64,000 nt of DNA from Bradyrhizobium sp. G127 (GTDB lineage: Bacteria; Pseudomonadota; Alphaproteobacteria; Rhizobiales; Xanthobacteraceae), in the NCBI RefSeq assembly GCF_021502575.1, contig NZ_JAKFGN010000002.1, positions 496,001 through 560,000 on the forward strand, given 5' to 3'. The notes under the pieces are model-generated. The model ran no database searches. It worked only from the letters and a program-made list of their open reading frames with translations, and was not told where the DNA came from. A program made the position numbers and the translations under genes. Shown piece by piece: positions 37,984-47,277 of the stretch (position 1 is the stretch's first letter; the number at the start of each line of letters is the position of its first letter).

Positions 37984-40767
37984 ATGAATCTCGTCATTGT
38001 CGAGTCGCCTGCCAAGGCCAAGACGATCAACAAGTATTTGGGCTCCTCCTATGAGGTTCTGGCCTCGTATGGCCATGTCCGCGACCTTCCGGCGAAGAAT
38101 GGATCGGTCGATCCGGAAGCCAATTTCCAGATGATCTGGGAAAACGACCCCAAGGCGGCCGGCCGTCTCAACGACATCGCCAAGGCGCTCAAGGGTGCCG
38201 ACAAACTGATCCTCGCAACCGACCCTGATCGCGAAGGTGAGGCCATCTCCTGGCACGTCCTCGAGATCATGAAGGAAAAGCGCGCACTCAAGGATCAGAA
38301 GATCGAGCGCGTCGTCTTTAATGCCATCACCAAGCAGGCCGTCACCGAGGCCATGAAGAATCCGCGGCAGATCGACGGCGCACTGGTCGACGCCTATCTG
38401 GCGCGCCGCGCGCTGGACTATCTGGTCGGCTTCACTCTCTCCCCCGTGCTGTGGCGCAAGCTGCCGGGCGCACGCTCTGCCGGCCGCGTGCAGTCGGTGG
38501 CCCTGAGACTGGTTTGCGACCGCGAACTCGAAATCGAGAAATTCGTCCCGCGCGAATACTGGTCGTTGCTCGCAACCCTTGGGACACCGCGCGGCGACAG
38601 CTTCGAGGCGCGCCTCGTCGGCGCCGACGGCAAGAAGATCCAGCGCCTGGACATCGGCAGCGGCGCGGAAGCCGAGGACTTCAAGAAGTCGCTCGAATCC
38701 GCGAACTACACCGTCACCGCGGTGGAAGCAAAGCCTGCGCGCCGCAATCCGCAGTCACCCTTCACCACCTCCACGCTGCAGCAGGAAGCCAGCCGCAAGC
38801 TCGGCTTTGCGCCGGCGCACACCATGCGCATCGCGCAGCGTCTCTATGAAGGTATCGACATCGGAGGCGAAACCACCGGTCTCATTACTTATATGCGTAC
38901 CGACGGCGTGCAGATCGATCCGTCAGCCATCACCCAGGCCCGCAAGGTCATCGGTGAGGACTACGGCAACGCCTACGTCCCGGACGCGCCGCGCCAGTAC
39001 ACATCAAAAGCCAAGAACGCGCAGGAAGCTCACGAAGCCATTCGCCCGACCGACCTGTCGCGCCGCCCGGCCTCGCTGAAAGCCAGGCTAGATAACGATC
39101 AGGCCCGGCTTTATGAACTGATCTGGATGCGCACCGTTGCAAGCCAAATGGAATCCGCCGAACTGGAACGCACCACCGTGGATATCGCCGCGAAGGCCGG
39201 CGCGCGCATGCTCGAGCTGCGCGCCACCGGTCAGGTGGTGAAGTTCGACGGTTTCCTTGCAGTCTACCAGGAAGGGCGCGATGACGACCCTGATGATGAG
39301 GAAAGCAAGCGGCTTCCCGTCATCAATCAGGGCGAAAACCTCAAGCGCGAAAGCCTCAGCGTCACCCAGCATTTCACCGAGCCGCCACCGCGCTTCTCCG
39401 AAGCCTCGCTGGTAAAGCGCATGGAAGAACTCGGCATCGGCAGGCCTTCGACCTATGCGTCGATCCTGCAAGTGCTGAAGGATCGTGGCTATGTGAAGCT
39501 CGAGAAGAAGCGCCTGCACGGCGAGGATAAGGGCCGCGTTGTCGTTGCCTTCCTTGAGAACTATTTCGCACGCTATGTCGAATTCGATTTCACTGCCGAT
39601 CTGGAAGAAAAGCTCGACAAGATTTCGAACAATGAAATCTCGTGGAAGCAGGTGCTGGCGGATTTCTGGAAGGACTTCATTGGCGCGGTCAACGACATCA
39701 AGGATGTGCGCGTCACCGAAGTGCTCGACGTACTCGACGCGATGCTCGGCGAGCACATCTACGAGCCGCGCGCCGACGGCGGCGACCCACGCCAGTGCCC
39801 GAGCTGCGGCACCGGCAAACTGAATCTCAAGGCGGGCAAGTTCGGCGCCTTCGTCGGCTGCTCGAACTATCCCGAATGCCGCTACACCCGCCCCCTCGCC
39901 TCCTCCAGCGGCGCGAGCGATCGCCCCCTTGGCAAGGATCCGGTGTCAGGTCTCGAAGTCATGGTGAAGGCCGGACGTTTCGGTCCGTACATCCAGCTTG
40001 GCGAGGCGAAGGATTACGCCGAGGATGAGAAGCCGAAGCGTGCCGGCATTCCAAAGAACATGTCGCCTGCCGACGTCGAACTCGAACTTGCGCTAAAGCT
40101 GCTGTCGCTGCCGCGCGATGTCGGGCCGCATCCGGAGGATGGCGAAGTCATTACCGCCGGTATCGGCAGGTTCGGTCCGTTCGTGCGTCACGGCAAGATC
40201 TACGCGAGCCTCGACGCCGGCGATGACGTTTACAACATCGGCCTCAATCGGGCTGTAACGCTGATCGCTGAGAAAGTCGCGAAAGGACCGGGCCGCCGTT
40301 TCGGTGCCGATCCGGGCAAGGAGATCGGCGACTATCCGGCCCGCGGCGGCAAGATCATGCTCAAGAAGGGCCGCTATGGCGCTTATGTCACCATCGACGG
40401 CATCAATGCGACGATTCCGGATGACCGGGAGCCGGAGACGCTGACCCTCGAGGAAGCCATTGCTCTGATCGAGGCGCGCGCGACAAAGACAGGCGGCAAA
40501 CCGAAGCGCGCCGCCAAGAAGACAACGAAGAAGGCTGCCAAGCCTGCGGCTGACGCGAGCGATGCAGCAGAGTCCGAAAAGCCTGCAAAAAAGCCGGCTG
40601 CGAAGAAAAAGGCCGCCAAGGCCGTGGCGAAAAAGGCCGCACCCAAAAAGGCCTCGGCCGAGCCCGTTTCCCTGAAGGACGCCGCCAAGGCCAAGGCGTC
40701 GAAAGTCGCCGCAGCCAAGATCACCAAGGTCGCTGAAAAGAAGAGCGCCGGTAAAGCACGCGGATAA
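37984..40767 (+). CDS. topA: DNA topoisomerase I
   Basis: This 927-residue type IA topoisomerase relaxes negative supercoils. The N-terminal Toprim domain begins NLVIVESPAKAKTINKYLG and holds the DPDREGE metal site. Catalytic Tyr303 lies in GLITYMRTDG. One four-cysteine zinc finger (CPSCGTG...CSNYPEC) near residue 606 is followed by zinc-ribbon-like repeats without cysteines (GRFGPYIQLG, GRFGPFVRHG, GRYGAYVTIDG). The last 90 or so residues are a Lys/Ala-rich, H1-like tail probably binding DNA. The stop overlaps the rnr start (TAATG). Confidence 0.97.
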   Translation: MNLVIVESPAKAKTINKYLGSSYEVLASYGHVRDLPAKNGSVDPEANFQMIWENDPKAAGRLNDIAKALKGADKLILATDPDREGEAISWHVLEIMKEKRALKDQKIERVVFNAITKQAVTEAMKNPRQIDGALVDAYLARRALDYLVGFTLSPVLWRKLPGARSAGRVQSVALRLVCDRELEIEKFVPREYWSLLATLGTPRGDSFEARLVGADGKKIQRLDIGSGAEAEDFKKSLESANYTVTAVEAKPARRNPQSPFTTSTLQQEASRKLGFAPAHTMRIAQRLYEGIDIGGETTGLITYMRTDGVQIDPSAITQARKVIGEDYGNAYVPDAPRQYTSKAKNAQEAHEAIRPTDLSRRPASLKARLDNDQARLYELIWMRTVASQMESAELERTTVDIAAKAGARMLELRATGQVVKFDGFLAVYQEGRDDDPDDEESKRLPVINQGENLKRESLSVTQHFTEPPPRFSEASLVKRMEELGIGRPSTYASILQVLKDRGYVKLEKKRLHGEDKGRVVVAFLENYFARYVEFDFTADLEEKLDKISNNEISWKQVLADFWKDFIGAVNDIKDVRVTEVLDVLDAMLGEHIYEPRADGGDPRQCPSCGTGKLNLKAGKFGAFVGCSNYPECRYTRPLASSSGASDRPLGKDPVSGLEVMVKAGRFGPYIQLGEAKDYAEDEKPKRAGIPKNMSPADVELELALKLLSLPRDVGPHPEDGEVITAGIGRFGPFVRHGKIYASLDAGDDVYNIGLNRAVTLIAEKVAKGPGRRFGADPGKEIGDYPARGGKIMLKKGRYGAYVTIDGINATIPDDREPETLTLEEAIALIEARATKTGGKPKRAAKKTTKKAAKPAADASDAAESEKPAKKPAAKKKAAKAVAKKAAPKKASAEPVSLKDAAKAKASKVAAAKITKVAEKKSAGKARG

Positions 40768-43100
40768 TGAAAAAGAAAAGCGACGCGACAAATCCCTTTC
40801 CCGACCGGGAGAGCATTGTCGCGTTCGTGCGAGCGCAGCCCGGTGAAGCGGGCACGCGCGAACTGGCCCGGCATTTCGGATTGAAGAACGAATCCCGCGC
40901 GGCGTTGCGGCGGATTATCCGCGAGCTTGCCGACGAAGGCCTGATCGAGAAGCGCGGCAAGAAAATCGCCGAGCCGAAATCGCTGCCGCCGACCATCGTC
41001 GCTGATATCACCGGACGCGATAGCGATGGCGAACTGCTCGCGTCCCCCGCGGAATGGCTGGAGGAGACCGACGGCCCCGCTCCGATCATTCGCATCCACG
41101 TTCCGCGCCGCCCGCCACCAGGTACAGCCGCCGGAATTGGCGATCGTGCGCTGCTGCGCGTGGAGAAGCCCGACAGCAAACACGAGAAGGCGTATCGCGG
41201 CCGTGTCATCAAACTGCTCGACAAGACTTCGCATCGCGTGCTCGGAATTTTCCGTGCGCTGCCGAACGGCGACGGCCGGCTGATCCCGGTCGACAAGAAA
41301 CAAGTTGGCCGCGAACTGGCCATCGCCGCCGCCCAGGCCAACGGCGCGCAGGATGGCGATCTGGTCAGCGTCGAACTGATGCGTTCGCGCGGCTATGGAC
41401 TGCCGTCCGGCAAGGTGAAGGAACGGCTCGGTTCGCTGAAGACCGAGAAAGCCGTCAGCATGATCGCAATTCATGCTCACGAAATCCCGCAGGAATTCCC
41501 CGCCGGGGTTATCACCGAATCCGAAGCGGCCCAACCGGCGACGCTGGCGGGTCGCGAAGACTGGCGCAACGTGCCGCTGGTCACCATCGATCCGCCGGAC
41601 GCGAAAGACCATGACGACGCAGTTCATGCCGAGCCGGATAGCGATCCGCACAACAAAGGCGGCTATATCGTCAACGTCGCCATCGCCGATGTTGCATTTT
41701 ACGTCCGGCCGCAATCGCCGCTCGACCGCGAGGCCGTGAAGCGCGGCAACTCGGTCTACTTCCCCGACCGCGTTGTCCCGATGTTGCCGGAGCGCATTTC
41801 AAACGATTTGTGTTCGCTGAAACCGGGTGAACCACGCGGCGCGCTGGCCGTCCGCATGGTGATCGACAAGGACGGCCGCAAACGCTCGCACACATTTCAT
41901 CGCGTGCTGATGCGCTCGGCCGCGAAGCTGAACTACGCGCAGGCGCAGGCTGCCATCGACGGCCGCCCCGACGACACCACTGGCCCCCTGCTCGATCCGA
42001 TCCTGAAGCCGCTCTACGACGCCTATAGCCTGGTCAAGCGAGCCCGCGACGAACGCGATCCGCTCGATCTGGATTTGCCTGAGCGTAAGATTCTGTTGAA
42101 GCCCGACGGCACGGTCGATCGCGTGGTGACGCCGGAGCGCCTCGACGCGCACCGGCTGATCGAGGAATTCATGATTCTCGCCAACGTCGCCGCCGCCGAG
42201 ACGCTCGAGAAGAAGGCGCTGCCGCTGATCTACCGCGTGCATGACGAGCCGACGGTAGAGAAGGTTCACAATCTCCAGGAGTTTCTCAAGACGCTCGACA
42301 TGCCGTTCTCGGCCACCGGTGCACTGCGGCCGTCCGTCTTCAACCGCATTCTCGTGCAGGTGAAAGGCCGCGATGCGGAATCTCTCGTCAACGAAGTCGT
42401 GCTGCGCTCGCAGGCGCAGGCTGAATATTCCGCCGAGAACTATGGCCACTTCGGTTTGAACCTTCGCCGTTATGCGCATTTCACGTCGCCGATCCGCCGA
42501 TATGCCGATCTGATCGTACATCGCGCGCTGATCCGCGCGCTCGGACTAGGCGAAGGCGCGTTGCCGGACACCGAAACGTTTGAAACGCTGAGCGAAGTGG
42601 CCGCAGCGATTTCGCTCACCGAACGCCGCGCGATGAAAGCGGAACGCGAAACCGCGGACCGGCTGATCGCGCATTTTCTCGCCGATCGCATCGGCGCGAC
42701 ATTCGACGGACGAATTTCCGGCGTCACGCGCGCGGGATTGTTCGTAAAATTGACTGGAACTGGCGCCGACGGTCTCATTCCCGTTCGCACGCTGGGAAGC
42801 GAATATTACAACTACGACGAAGCGCGACATGCCTTGATCGGCTCTCGCAGCGGAGCCATGCATCGTTTAGGTGACGTGGTGCAGGTTCGTCTGGTAGAAG
42901 CTGCGCCAGTGGCCGGCGCGCTGCGGTTCGAGTTGCTGTCCGAAGGACGAACCGTTCCACGCGGAGGCCGCATTCGCGATGGTCGCAAAACCAAGCCGCA
43001 CGCCGGCGGCAAGACACGGCCGGGACGCGACAAGAAAGATGGAAAGAAAAAATCGCGCAAGCCTTCCGGCAGCAAGGGGCGCAAACCGAAGAAGGGCTGA
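40767..43100 (+). CDS. rnr: Ribonuclease R
   Basis: This 777-residue RNB-family 3'-5' exoribonuclease degrades structured RNA and takes part in tmRNA-linked decay and rRNA quality control. An N-terminal helix-turn-helix-like region is followed by cold-shock domains, the RNB catalytic core with PPDAKDHDDAVHAE (metal-binding Asp residues), and an S1 domain around residues 650-725 (DGRISGVTRAGLFVKL). A Lys/Arg-rich tail ends the protein, as in E. coli RNase R. It starts inside the topA stop codon and is surely co-transcribed. Confidence 0.96.
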   Translation: MKKKSDATNPFPDRESIVAFVRAQPGEAGTRELARHFGLKNESRAALRRIIRELADEGLIEKRGKKIAEPKSLPPTIVADITGRDSDGELLASPAEWLEETDGPAPIIRIHVPRRPPPGTAAGIGDRALLRVEKPDSKHEKAYRGRVIKLLDKTSHRVLGIFRALPNGDGRLIPVDKKQVGRELAIAAAQANGAQDGDLVSVELMRSRGYGLPSGKVKERLGSLKTEKAVSMIAIHAHEIPQEFPAGVITESEAAQPATLAGREDWRNVPLVTIDPPDAKDHDDAVHAEPDSDPHNKGGYIVNVAIADVAFYVRPQSPLDREAVKRGNSVYFPDRVVPMLPERISNDLCSLKPGEPRGALAVRMVIDKDGRKRSHTFHRVLMRSAAKLNYAQAQAAIDGRPDDTTGPLLDPILKPLYDAYSLVKRARDERDPLDLDLPERKILLKPDGTVDRVVTPERLDAHRLIEEFMILANVAAAETLEKKALPLIYRVHDEPTVEKVHNLQEFLKTLDMPFSATGALRPSVFNRILVQVKGRDAESLVNEVVLRSQAQAEYSAENYGHFGLNLRRYAHFTSPIRRYADLIVHRALIRALGLGEGALPDTETFETLSEVAAAISLTERRAMKAERETADRLIAHFLADRIGATFDGRISGVTRAGLFVKLTGTGADGLIPVRTLGSEYYNYDEARHALIGSRSGAMHRLGDVVQVRLVEAAPVAGALRFELLSEGRTVPRGGRIRDGRKTKPHAGGKTRPGRDKKDGKKKSRKPSGSKGRKPKKG

Positions 43101-43132
43101 TCTGCGAGGACAACCTTCACAGGAGCAACATT

Positions 43133-43603
43133 ATGGACCGCCAGCCCTCAATACCCGCAGCGACCTGGACCCAGGCCTCTCAGCCATTGCCGCGCCGCGA
43201 TGTGTGGCAGGCGATGGCCCGCGGCCTGCGCTGCCGTTGTCCGAACTGCGGCAAAGGCAAGATTTTCCGCGCCTTCCTCAAGGTCGCCGACAAATGCTCC
43301 GAATGCGGACAGGATTTCAGCGGTCATCGCGCCGACGATCTGCCCGCCTACCTCGTGATCGTCATTGTCGGCCATATCATCGTGCCGATCGTGCTGTGGA
43401 TCGAGACGGACTATGCACCGCCCGTTCCCCTGCAGCTTGCCATCTATTTGCCGCTGACGCTGATCTCCGCACTGTTGCTCCTGCAACCGGTCAAGGGAGC
43501 CGTGGTAGGATTGCAGTGGGCGTTCCGCATGCACGGCTTCGATGAGAGCCGGCCCGAGGGCGTCGAGGAAGGCACTATCGAGAATCTGAACGTGGCGAAA
43601 TGA
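43133..43603 (+). CDS. DUF983 family membrane protein
   Basis: This 156-residue protein has RGLRCRCPNCGKGKIFRAF and CSECGQDFSGHRADD, the two CxxC pairs of DUF983 that likely bind zinc, then two hydrophobic helices (about residues 73-92 and 100-122). The cellular role is unknown. It follows rnr by 32 bp and overlaps the Nudix start as ATGA. Confidence 0.9.
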   Translation: MDRQPSIPAATWTQASQPLPRRDVWQAMARGLRCRCPNCGKGKIFRAFLKVADKCSECGQDFSGHRADDLPAYLVIVIVGHIIVPIVLWIETDYAPPVPLQLAIYLPLTLISALLLLQPVKGAVVGLQWAFRMHGFDESRPEGVEEGTIENLNVAK

Positions 43604-44334
43604 ACGAACCGGAAAAAGAAGAAAAAGAAGACGACAGCCACCCTTATCGACGCCCGAAAGACGCCGCGACACTGATCCTGGTCGATCGCAGCGCGAGCGT
43701 GCCAAAGGTTCTGGTCGGCAAGCGGCACGACAAGGTCGTATTCCAACCCGGAAAGTTCGTGTTTCCGGGTGGCCGGGTCGATGCGACCGACAGCAAGATT
43801 CCAGTCGCCGCAGACATCCCCAAGGCTCTTGAAAAGAAACTCACAGGTGGCAGCCCCAAGATCGCCCCCGCCCGCGCCCGCGCGCTTGCTGTCGCAGCAA
43901 TTCGCGAAGCTTGCGAGGAAACCGGTCTTTGTCTCGGGCGCAAAGTCGCTCGCATGAACGGCGCCGCCGCAAAGCTCACCGGTGAGTGGACGTCGTTTGC
44001 CGAGGCCGGGTTACTGCCCGATCCGTCCGGGCTGTTTCTGATTGCCCGCGCCATTACTCCGCCCGGCCGCATCCGCCGGTTCGATACGCGGTTTTTTACC
44101 GCCGACGTATCGTCCATTGCGCACAGGGTTGAAGGTGTCGTCCACGCTGAAGCCGAGCTGGTGGAACTGGTCTGGCTCGAACTCGGGTCGCCGTCACTCG
44201 AGGGTCTGCATTCGATGACGAAAAATGTACTGCGTGAGCTCGCACAACGCCTTGCAATGGGGCCGTTGTCTCATGCTGCCGAGGTGCCGTTCTATCATTT
44301 CCAGGGCGGTGACTGGCGGCGCGACACCATCTAG
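43600..44334 (+). CDS. Nudix hydrolase with an interrupted Nudix box
   Basis: This 244-residue protein contains VFPGGRVDATD and, about 35 residues later, AAIREACEETGLCLG, the REx2EExG core of the Nudix motif. The glycine and glutamate halves are separated by an insertion (KALEKKLTGGSPKIAPARAR), as seen in NUDT19-like enzymes. Such proteins hydrolyse CoA derivatives or nucleotide diphosphates; the substrate is not known. The N-terminus is acidic and lysine-rich (EPEKEEKEDD). Confidence 0.87.
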   Translation: MNEPEKEEKEDDSHPYRRPKDAATLILVDRSASVPKVLVGKRHDKVVFQPGKFVFPGGRVDATDSKIPVAADIPKALEKKLTGGSPKIAPARARALAVAAIREACEETGLCLGRKVARMNGAAAKLTGEWTSFAEAGLLPDPSGLFLIARAITPPGRIRRFDTRFFTADVSSIAHRVEGVVHAEAELVELVWLELGSPSLEGLHSMTKNVLRELAQRLAMGPLSHAAEVPFYHFQGGDWRRDTI

Positions 44335-44455
44335 CACACACGTCTTTAAGAAGTCCGCGACCATCAAAAATTATCAACCAAACGATCCCGCGGGCCGCTA
44401 TGCTGGCTGGCGAAAGGCGGCAGCGTGCCGTCAGGGATGATAGAACACGTTTGTC

Positions 44456-45319
44456 ATGCGTATCGGCGCTGCCATATCGGTCGCTGCTCATGTAGCGGCT
44501 TTGACAGTGTGTCTGCTTCTCGCCGGCGTGCGCCCGTTCGATCCGACGACCGCGGAAGCCATCACGGTCGATATCGTGACGCCGGACCAGGCACCGCCGC
44601 TGCCGAAAGAGCCGGACCCGACCTACGACTTCCCCACGCTCTCGGAAAAAGAGCAGCAGGACCAATCGAAGGCGCAAGAGGAGGCCGCGGAAAAAGCTCC
44701 CGAGCCACCCCAACCCGCGCCAATGTCCGCGCCGCCTGAAAAATCCAAAGCCGACGCCAAACAGGCGGCACTCCAGCAGCAGAAACCGGTCGAGCCGCCA
44801 AAGCCCGTCGAACAGATGAAGCCTGTCGAGCAGCAGCAAGCCCGGCCTCAATCGCAGCCCCAGGACCAGCCGGCAGCAACGCCCCAAGAGCAAGAACAAC
44901 CGGTCGTTCCGACCGCGCAACCAGACATTACGTCCAAGTTCGGCATGATGTTCACGCTACCCGAGCCTGGAGCTGGTGGTGACTTCGATGCCAAGGCGAC
45001 GGCCAGCGCGAATATCAAGGTCGAGGATGCCGCCGCGCTCCGCGCCCACCTCAAGACCTGTTCGATCCTGCCGAAATCGGTGTCGCCGTCCGACAATGTG
45101 CGCATCGTGCTTCGCGTGGCCTTTCTTCCCGACGGGCGCCTCGGCAAGGAGCCGCTTCTGATCGAAGCCAGCGCCTCTGAAAAAGGGCCCGCGCTGATGC
45201 AGAGCGCAATGAAAGCGCTGGCGAGTTGCCAGCCCTACGCCATGCTTCCGGCGAACCGCTACAATGAATGGCGCATGCTCGATCTCGCCTTTACACCGAA
45301 GGACTTCAAGGGCGGATAG
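44456..45319 (+). CDS. TolA/TonB-like envelope protein
   Basis: This 287-residue protein has one N-terminal membrane helix (AAISVAAHVAALTVCLLLAG), a long Pro/Gln/Glu-rich periplasmic linker (about residues 45-160) with repeated PVEQ/KPVE units, and a compact C-terminal domain (residues 185-280, ILPKSVSPSDNVRIVLRVAF) of TolA/TonB C-terminal type. It may bridge inner and outer membranes. No tolQR, exbBD or tolB genes are adjacent, so the partner is unknown and the tolA name is withheld. Confidence 0.75.
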   Translation: MRIGAAISVAAHVAALTVCLLLAGVRPFDPTTAEAITVDIVTPDQAPPLPKEPDPTYDFPTLSEKEQQDQSKAQEEAAEKAPEPPQPAPMSAPPEKSKADAKQAALQQQKPVEPPKPVEQMKPVEQQQARPQSQPQDQPAATPQEQEQPVVPTAQPDITSKFGMMFTLPEPGAGGDFDAKATASANIKVEDAAALRAHLKTCSILPKSVSPSDNVRIVLRVAFLPDGRLGKEPLLIEASASEKGPALMQSAMKALASCQPYAMLPANRYNEWRMLDLAFTPKDFKGG

Positions 45320-45485
45320 ATGGTCGCGGGACGCGCGTGACCTCCCCGGAGCGTGATGACAGCGCGGAAAATTCATCCCTCCCAAGAGAACAAAAAGCAA
45401 TAATCGTCTGTAGCAATGTGCCCGGCGCGCCACCATAGAGTCTGTCGGTCCGCTCACGCTTCTTGATCGCATCCGGGGAAATAAA

Positions 45486-46835
45486 ATGAGCCCACGCCAG
45501 TTGCGCCTCGGCGCGTTCATGCGTCCCGTCAGCATCCACACCGCGGCATGGCGCTATCCGGGCAGCCTCCCCGACGCCAATTTTAACTTCGCTCACCTCA
45601 AACGCTTCATCCAGAAGCTCGAACACGGCAAGTTCGACGCGTTCTTCATGGCCGATCACCTCGCGGTGATGAACATGCCAATCAATGCGCTCAAGCGCAG
45701 CCATACCGTCACATCGTTCGAGCCCTTCACGCTTTTGGCGGCGCTGGCCGGCGCGACAGAACACATAGGACTGGTCGCAACGGCATCGACCACCTACGAC
45801 GAGCCGTATCATGTGGCGCGCCGCTTCGCCTCGCTCGACCATATCAGTGGCGGTCGCGCCGGCTGGAACGTCGTCACCACCGGCAATCCGGAAACCGCGC
45901 TGAACTTCGGCTGGGACGATCACATGGAGCACAGCGAGCGTTACAAGCGCGCGCGCGAATTCTTCGATGTCGTGACCGGCCTGTGGGACTCGTTCGCCGA
46001 TGACGCCTTCGTGCGCGACGCGGAAAGCGGGATCTATTTCGATCCTGAAAAAATGCACACGCTGAATCACAAGGGACAGTTTCTCTCGGTGAAAGGACCG
46101 CTGAATATCGCGCGTCCGCCGCAGGGCTGGCCGGTCATCGTACAGGCAGGCGCATCCGAATCCGGCAAACAGCTTGCGGCCGAGACCGCCGAGGCGGTGT
46201 TCACCGGCGGCGGCACGCTCGCACAGGCGCAGGCTCTTTACGAGGATATCAAGAGCCGCATGGACAAACTCGGGCGCGACCGCGAGCACCTGAAGATTCT
46301 TCCGGGCGCGTTCATCGTGGTCGGCGATACAATGGACGAAGCTCTGAAGAAGCGCGATGTGCTCGACGGTCTCGTTCACTACGAGAGCGCCATCGCAGGC
46401 CTGTCCGTGATCCTCGGCACCGATGCATCAAAGTTTGATCCCGATGTTCCATTGCCTCCCATTCCGGAATCCAACGCCAGCAAGAGCGCCCGCGATCGCA
46501 TGGTCGAGTATGCCGCCACTCATAAGGTCACTGTCCGCGAGCTCGCCCAGCGCGTCGGCGGCTACGGCGGCCTGTCATTCGTCGGCACGTCGGTCACCAT
46601 CGCCGATCAAATGGAAGAGTGGCTGACAACCTATGCGTCGGACGGCTTCAACGTCATGTTCCCGTTCCTGCCACAGGGGCTCGACGATTTCGTCGACAAA
46701 GTGGTGCCGGAACTTCAGCGCCGGGGCATCTTCCGCAAGGATTACGAGGGCCACACGCTGCGCGAAAACCTCGGCCTGCCACGGCCTAAAAATCGGTTTT
46801 TCGGGACCACGGGGGCCGCTGATGCCGCTGAATAG
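45486..46835 (+). CDS. LLM-class flavin-dependent monooxygenase (NtaA/SnaA/SoxA type)
   Basis: This 449-residue TIM-barrel protein matches the FMNH2-dependent NtaA/DszA/SnaA group: GKFDAFFMADHLAVM, EPFTLLAALAGATEHIGLVATASTTYDEPYHVARRF, SGGRAGWNVVTT and PVIVQAGASESGKQLAAETAEAVFT. These enzymes oxidise substrates such as chelators, sulfur heterocycles or antibiotics, using flavin supplied by a reductase. No reductase is next to it, so the substrate stays open. Stands alone with a clean ATG. Confidence 0.9.
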   Translation: MSPRQLRLGAFMRPVSIHTAAWRYPGSLPDANFNFAHLKRFIQKLEHGKFDAFFMADHLAVMNMPINALKRSHTVTSFEPFTLLAALAGATEHIGLVATASTTYDEPYHVARRFASLDHISGGRAGWNVVTTGNPETALNFGWDDHMEHSERYKRAREFFDVVTGLWDSFADDAFVRDAESGIYFDPEKMHTLNHKGQFLSVKGPLNIARPPQGWPVIVQAGASESGKQLAAETAEAVFTGGGTLAQAQALYEDIKSRMDKLGRDREHLKILPGAFIVVGDTMDEALKKRDVLDGLVHYESAIAGLSVILGTDASKFDPDVPLPPIPESNASKSARDRMVEYAATHKVTVRELAQRVGGYGGLSFVGTSVTIADQMEEWLTTYASDGFNVMFPFLPQGLDDFVDKVVPELQRRGIFRKDYEGHTLRENLGLPRPKNRFFGTTGAADAAE

Positions 46836-46924
46836 CCCCTTCGGCGCCGGTTTGGCCGCGCTGAACCGAGCTATTCCGGGCATTTCGTGCGATCCGGGCC
46901 TAAAACCGGTTTTCCCTTAAAACC

Positions 46925-46952
46925 TTGACTTTGGGGCGTTCGAAGCTAGTTT
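46925..46952 (+). promoter_or_regulatory. Candidate rpmG promoter
   Basis: TTGACT (46925-46930) and TAGTTT (46947-46952) are 16 bp apart, about 63 bp upstream of rpmG. The -35 box is good and the -10 box weak, in keeping with alphaproteobacterial housekeeping promoters. Confidence 0.45.
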
Positions 46953-47015
46953 GCGGCCAAACGCGGCCCGGCCTGTCGGGACTGCTCCTGATTCCTGACA
47001 TTCGAGGTTCTGAAC

Positions 47016-47183
47016 ATGGCCAAAGCGGTCACCATCAAGGTCAAGCTCGTTTCTAGCGCGGACACTGGCTTCTATTACGTCGCCAAGAAGAACTCCCGCA
47101 CGATGACCGACAAGCTCGTCAAGAAGAAGTACGATCCGGTCGCGAAGAAACACGTTGAATTCCGCGAAGCCAAAATCAAGTAA
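47016..47183 (+). CDS. rpmG: 50S ribosomal protein L33
   Basis: This 55-residue protein ([19 protein letters not shown] then [11 protein letters not shown] and [19 protein letters not shown]) is L33. It is the zinc-free form without CxxC pairs. Start ATG 47016; stop TAA is followed by a terminator. Single-gene transcript with its own promoter. Confidence 0.96.
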   Translation: MAKAVTIKVKLVSSADTGFYYVAKKNSRTMTDKLVKKKYDPVAKKHVEFREAKIK

Positions 47184-47207
47184 TAATTTCAAATACTTAT
47201 TTAGTTG

Positions 47208-47236
47208 AACGGAGCCGTCTGGCTCCGTTTTGCGTT
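47208..47236 (+). terminator. Rho-independent terminator after rpmG
   Basis: AACGGAGCC (47208-47216) pairs perfectly with GGCTCCGTT (47221-47229) around GTCT, followed by TTGCGTTT. It ends the rpmG transcript before NDH-2. Confidence 0.8.
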
Positions 47237-47277
47237 TCAGGTGACACTGCGGTCTCCACCGCGGAGCGCTGACGGCC

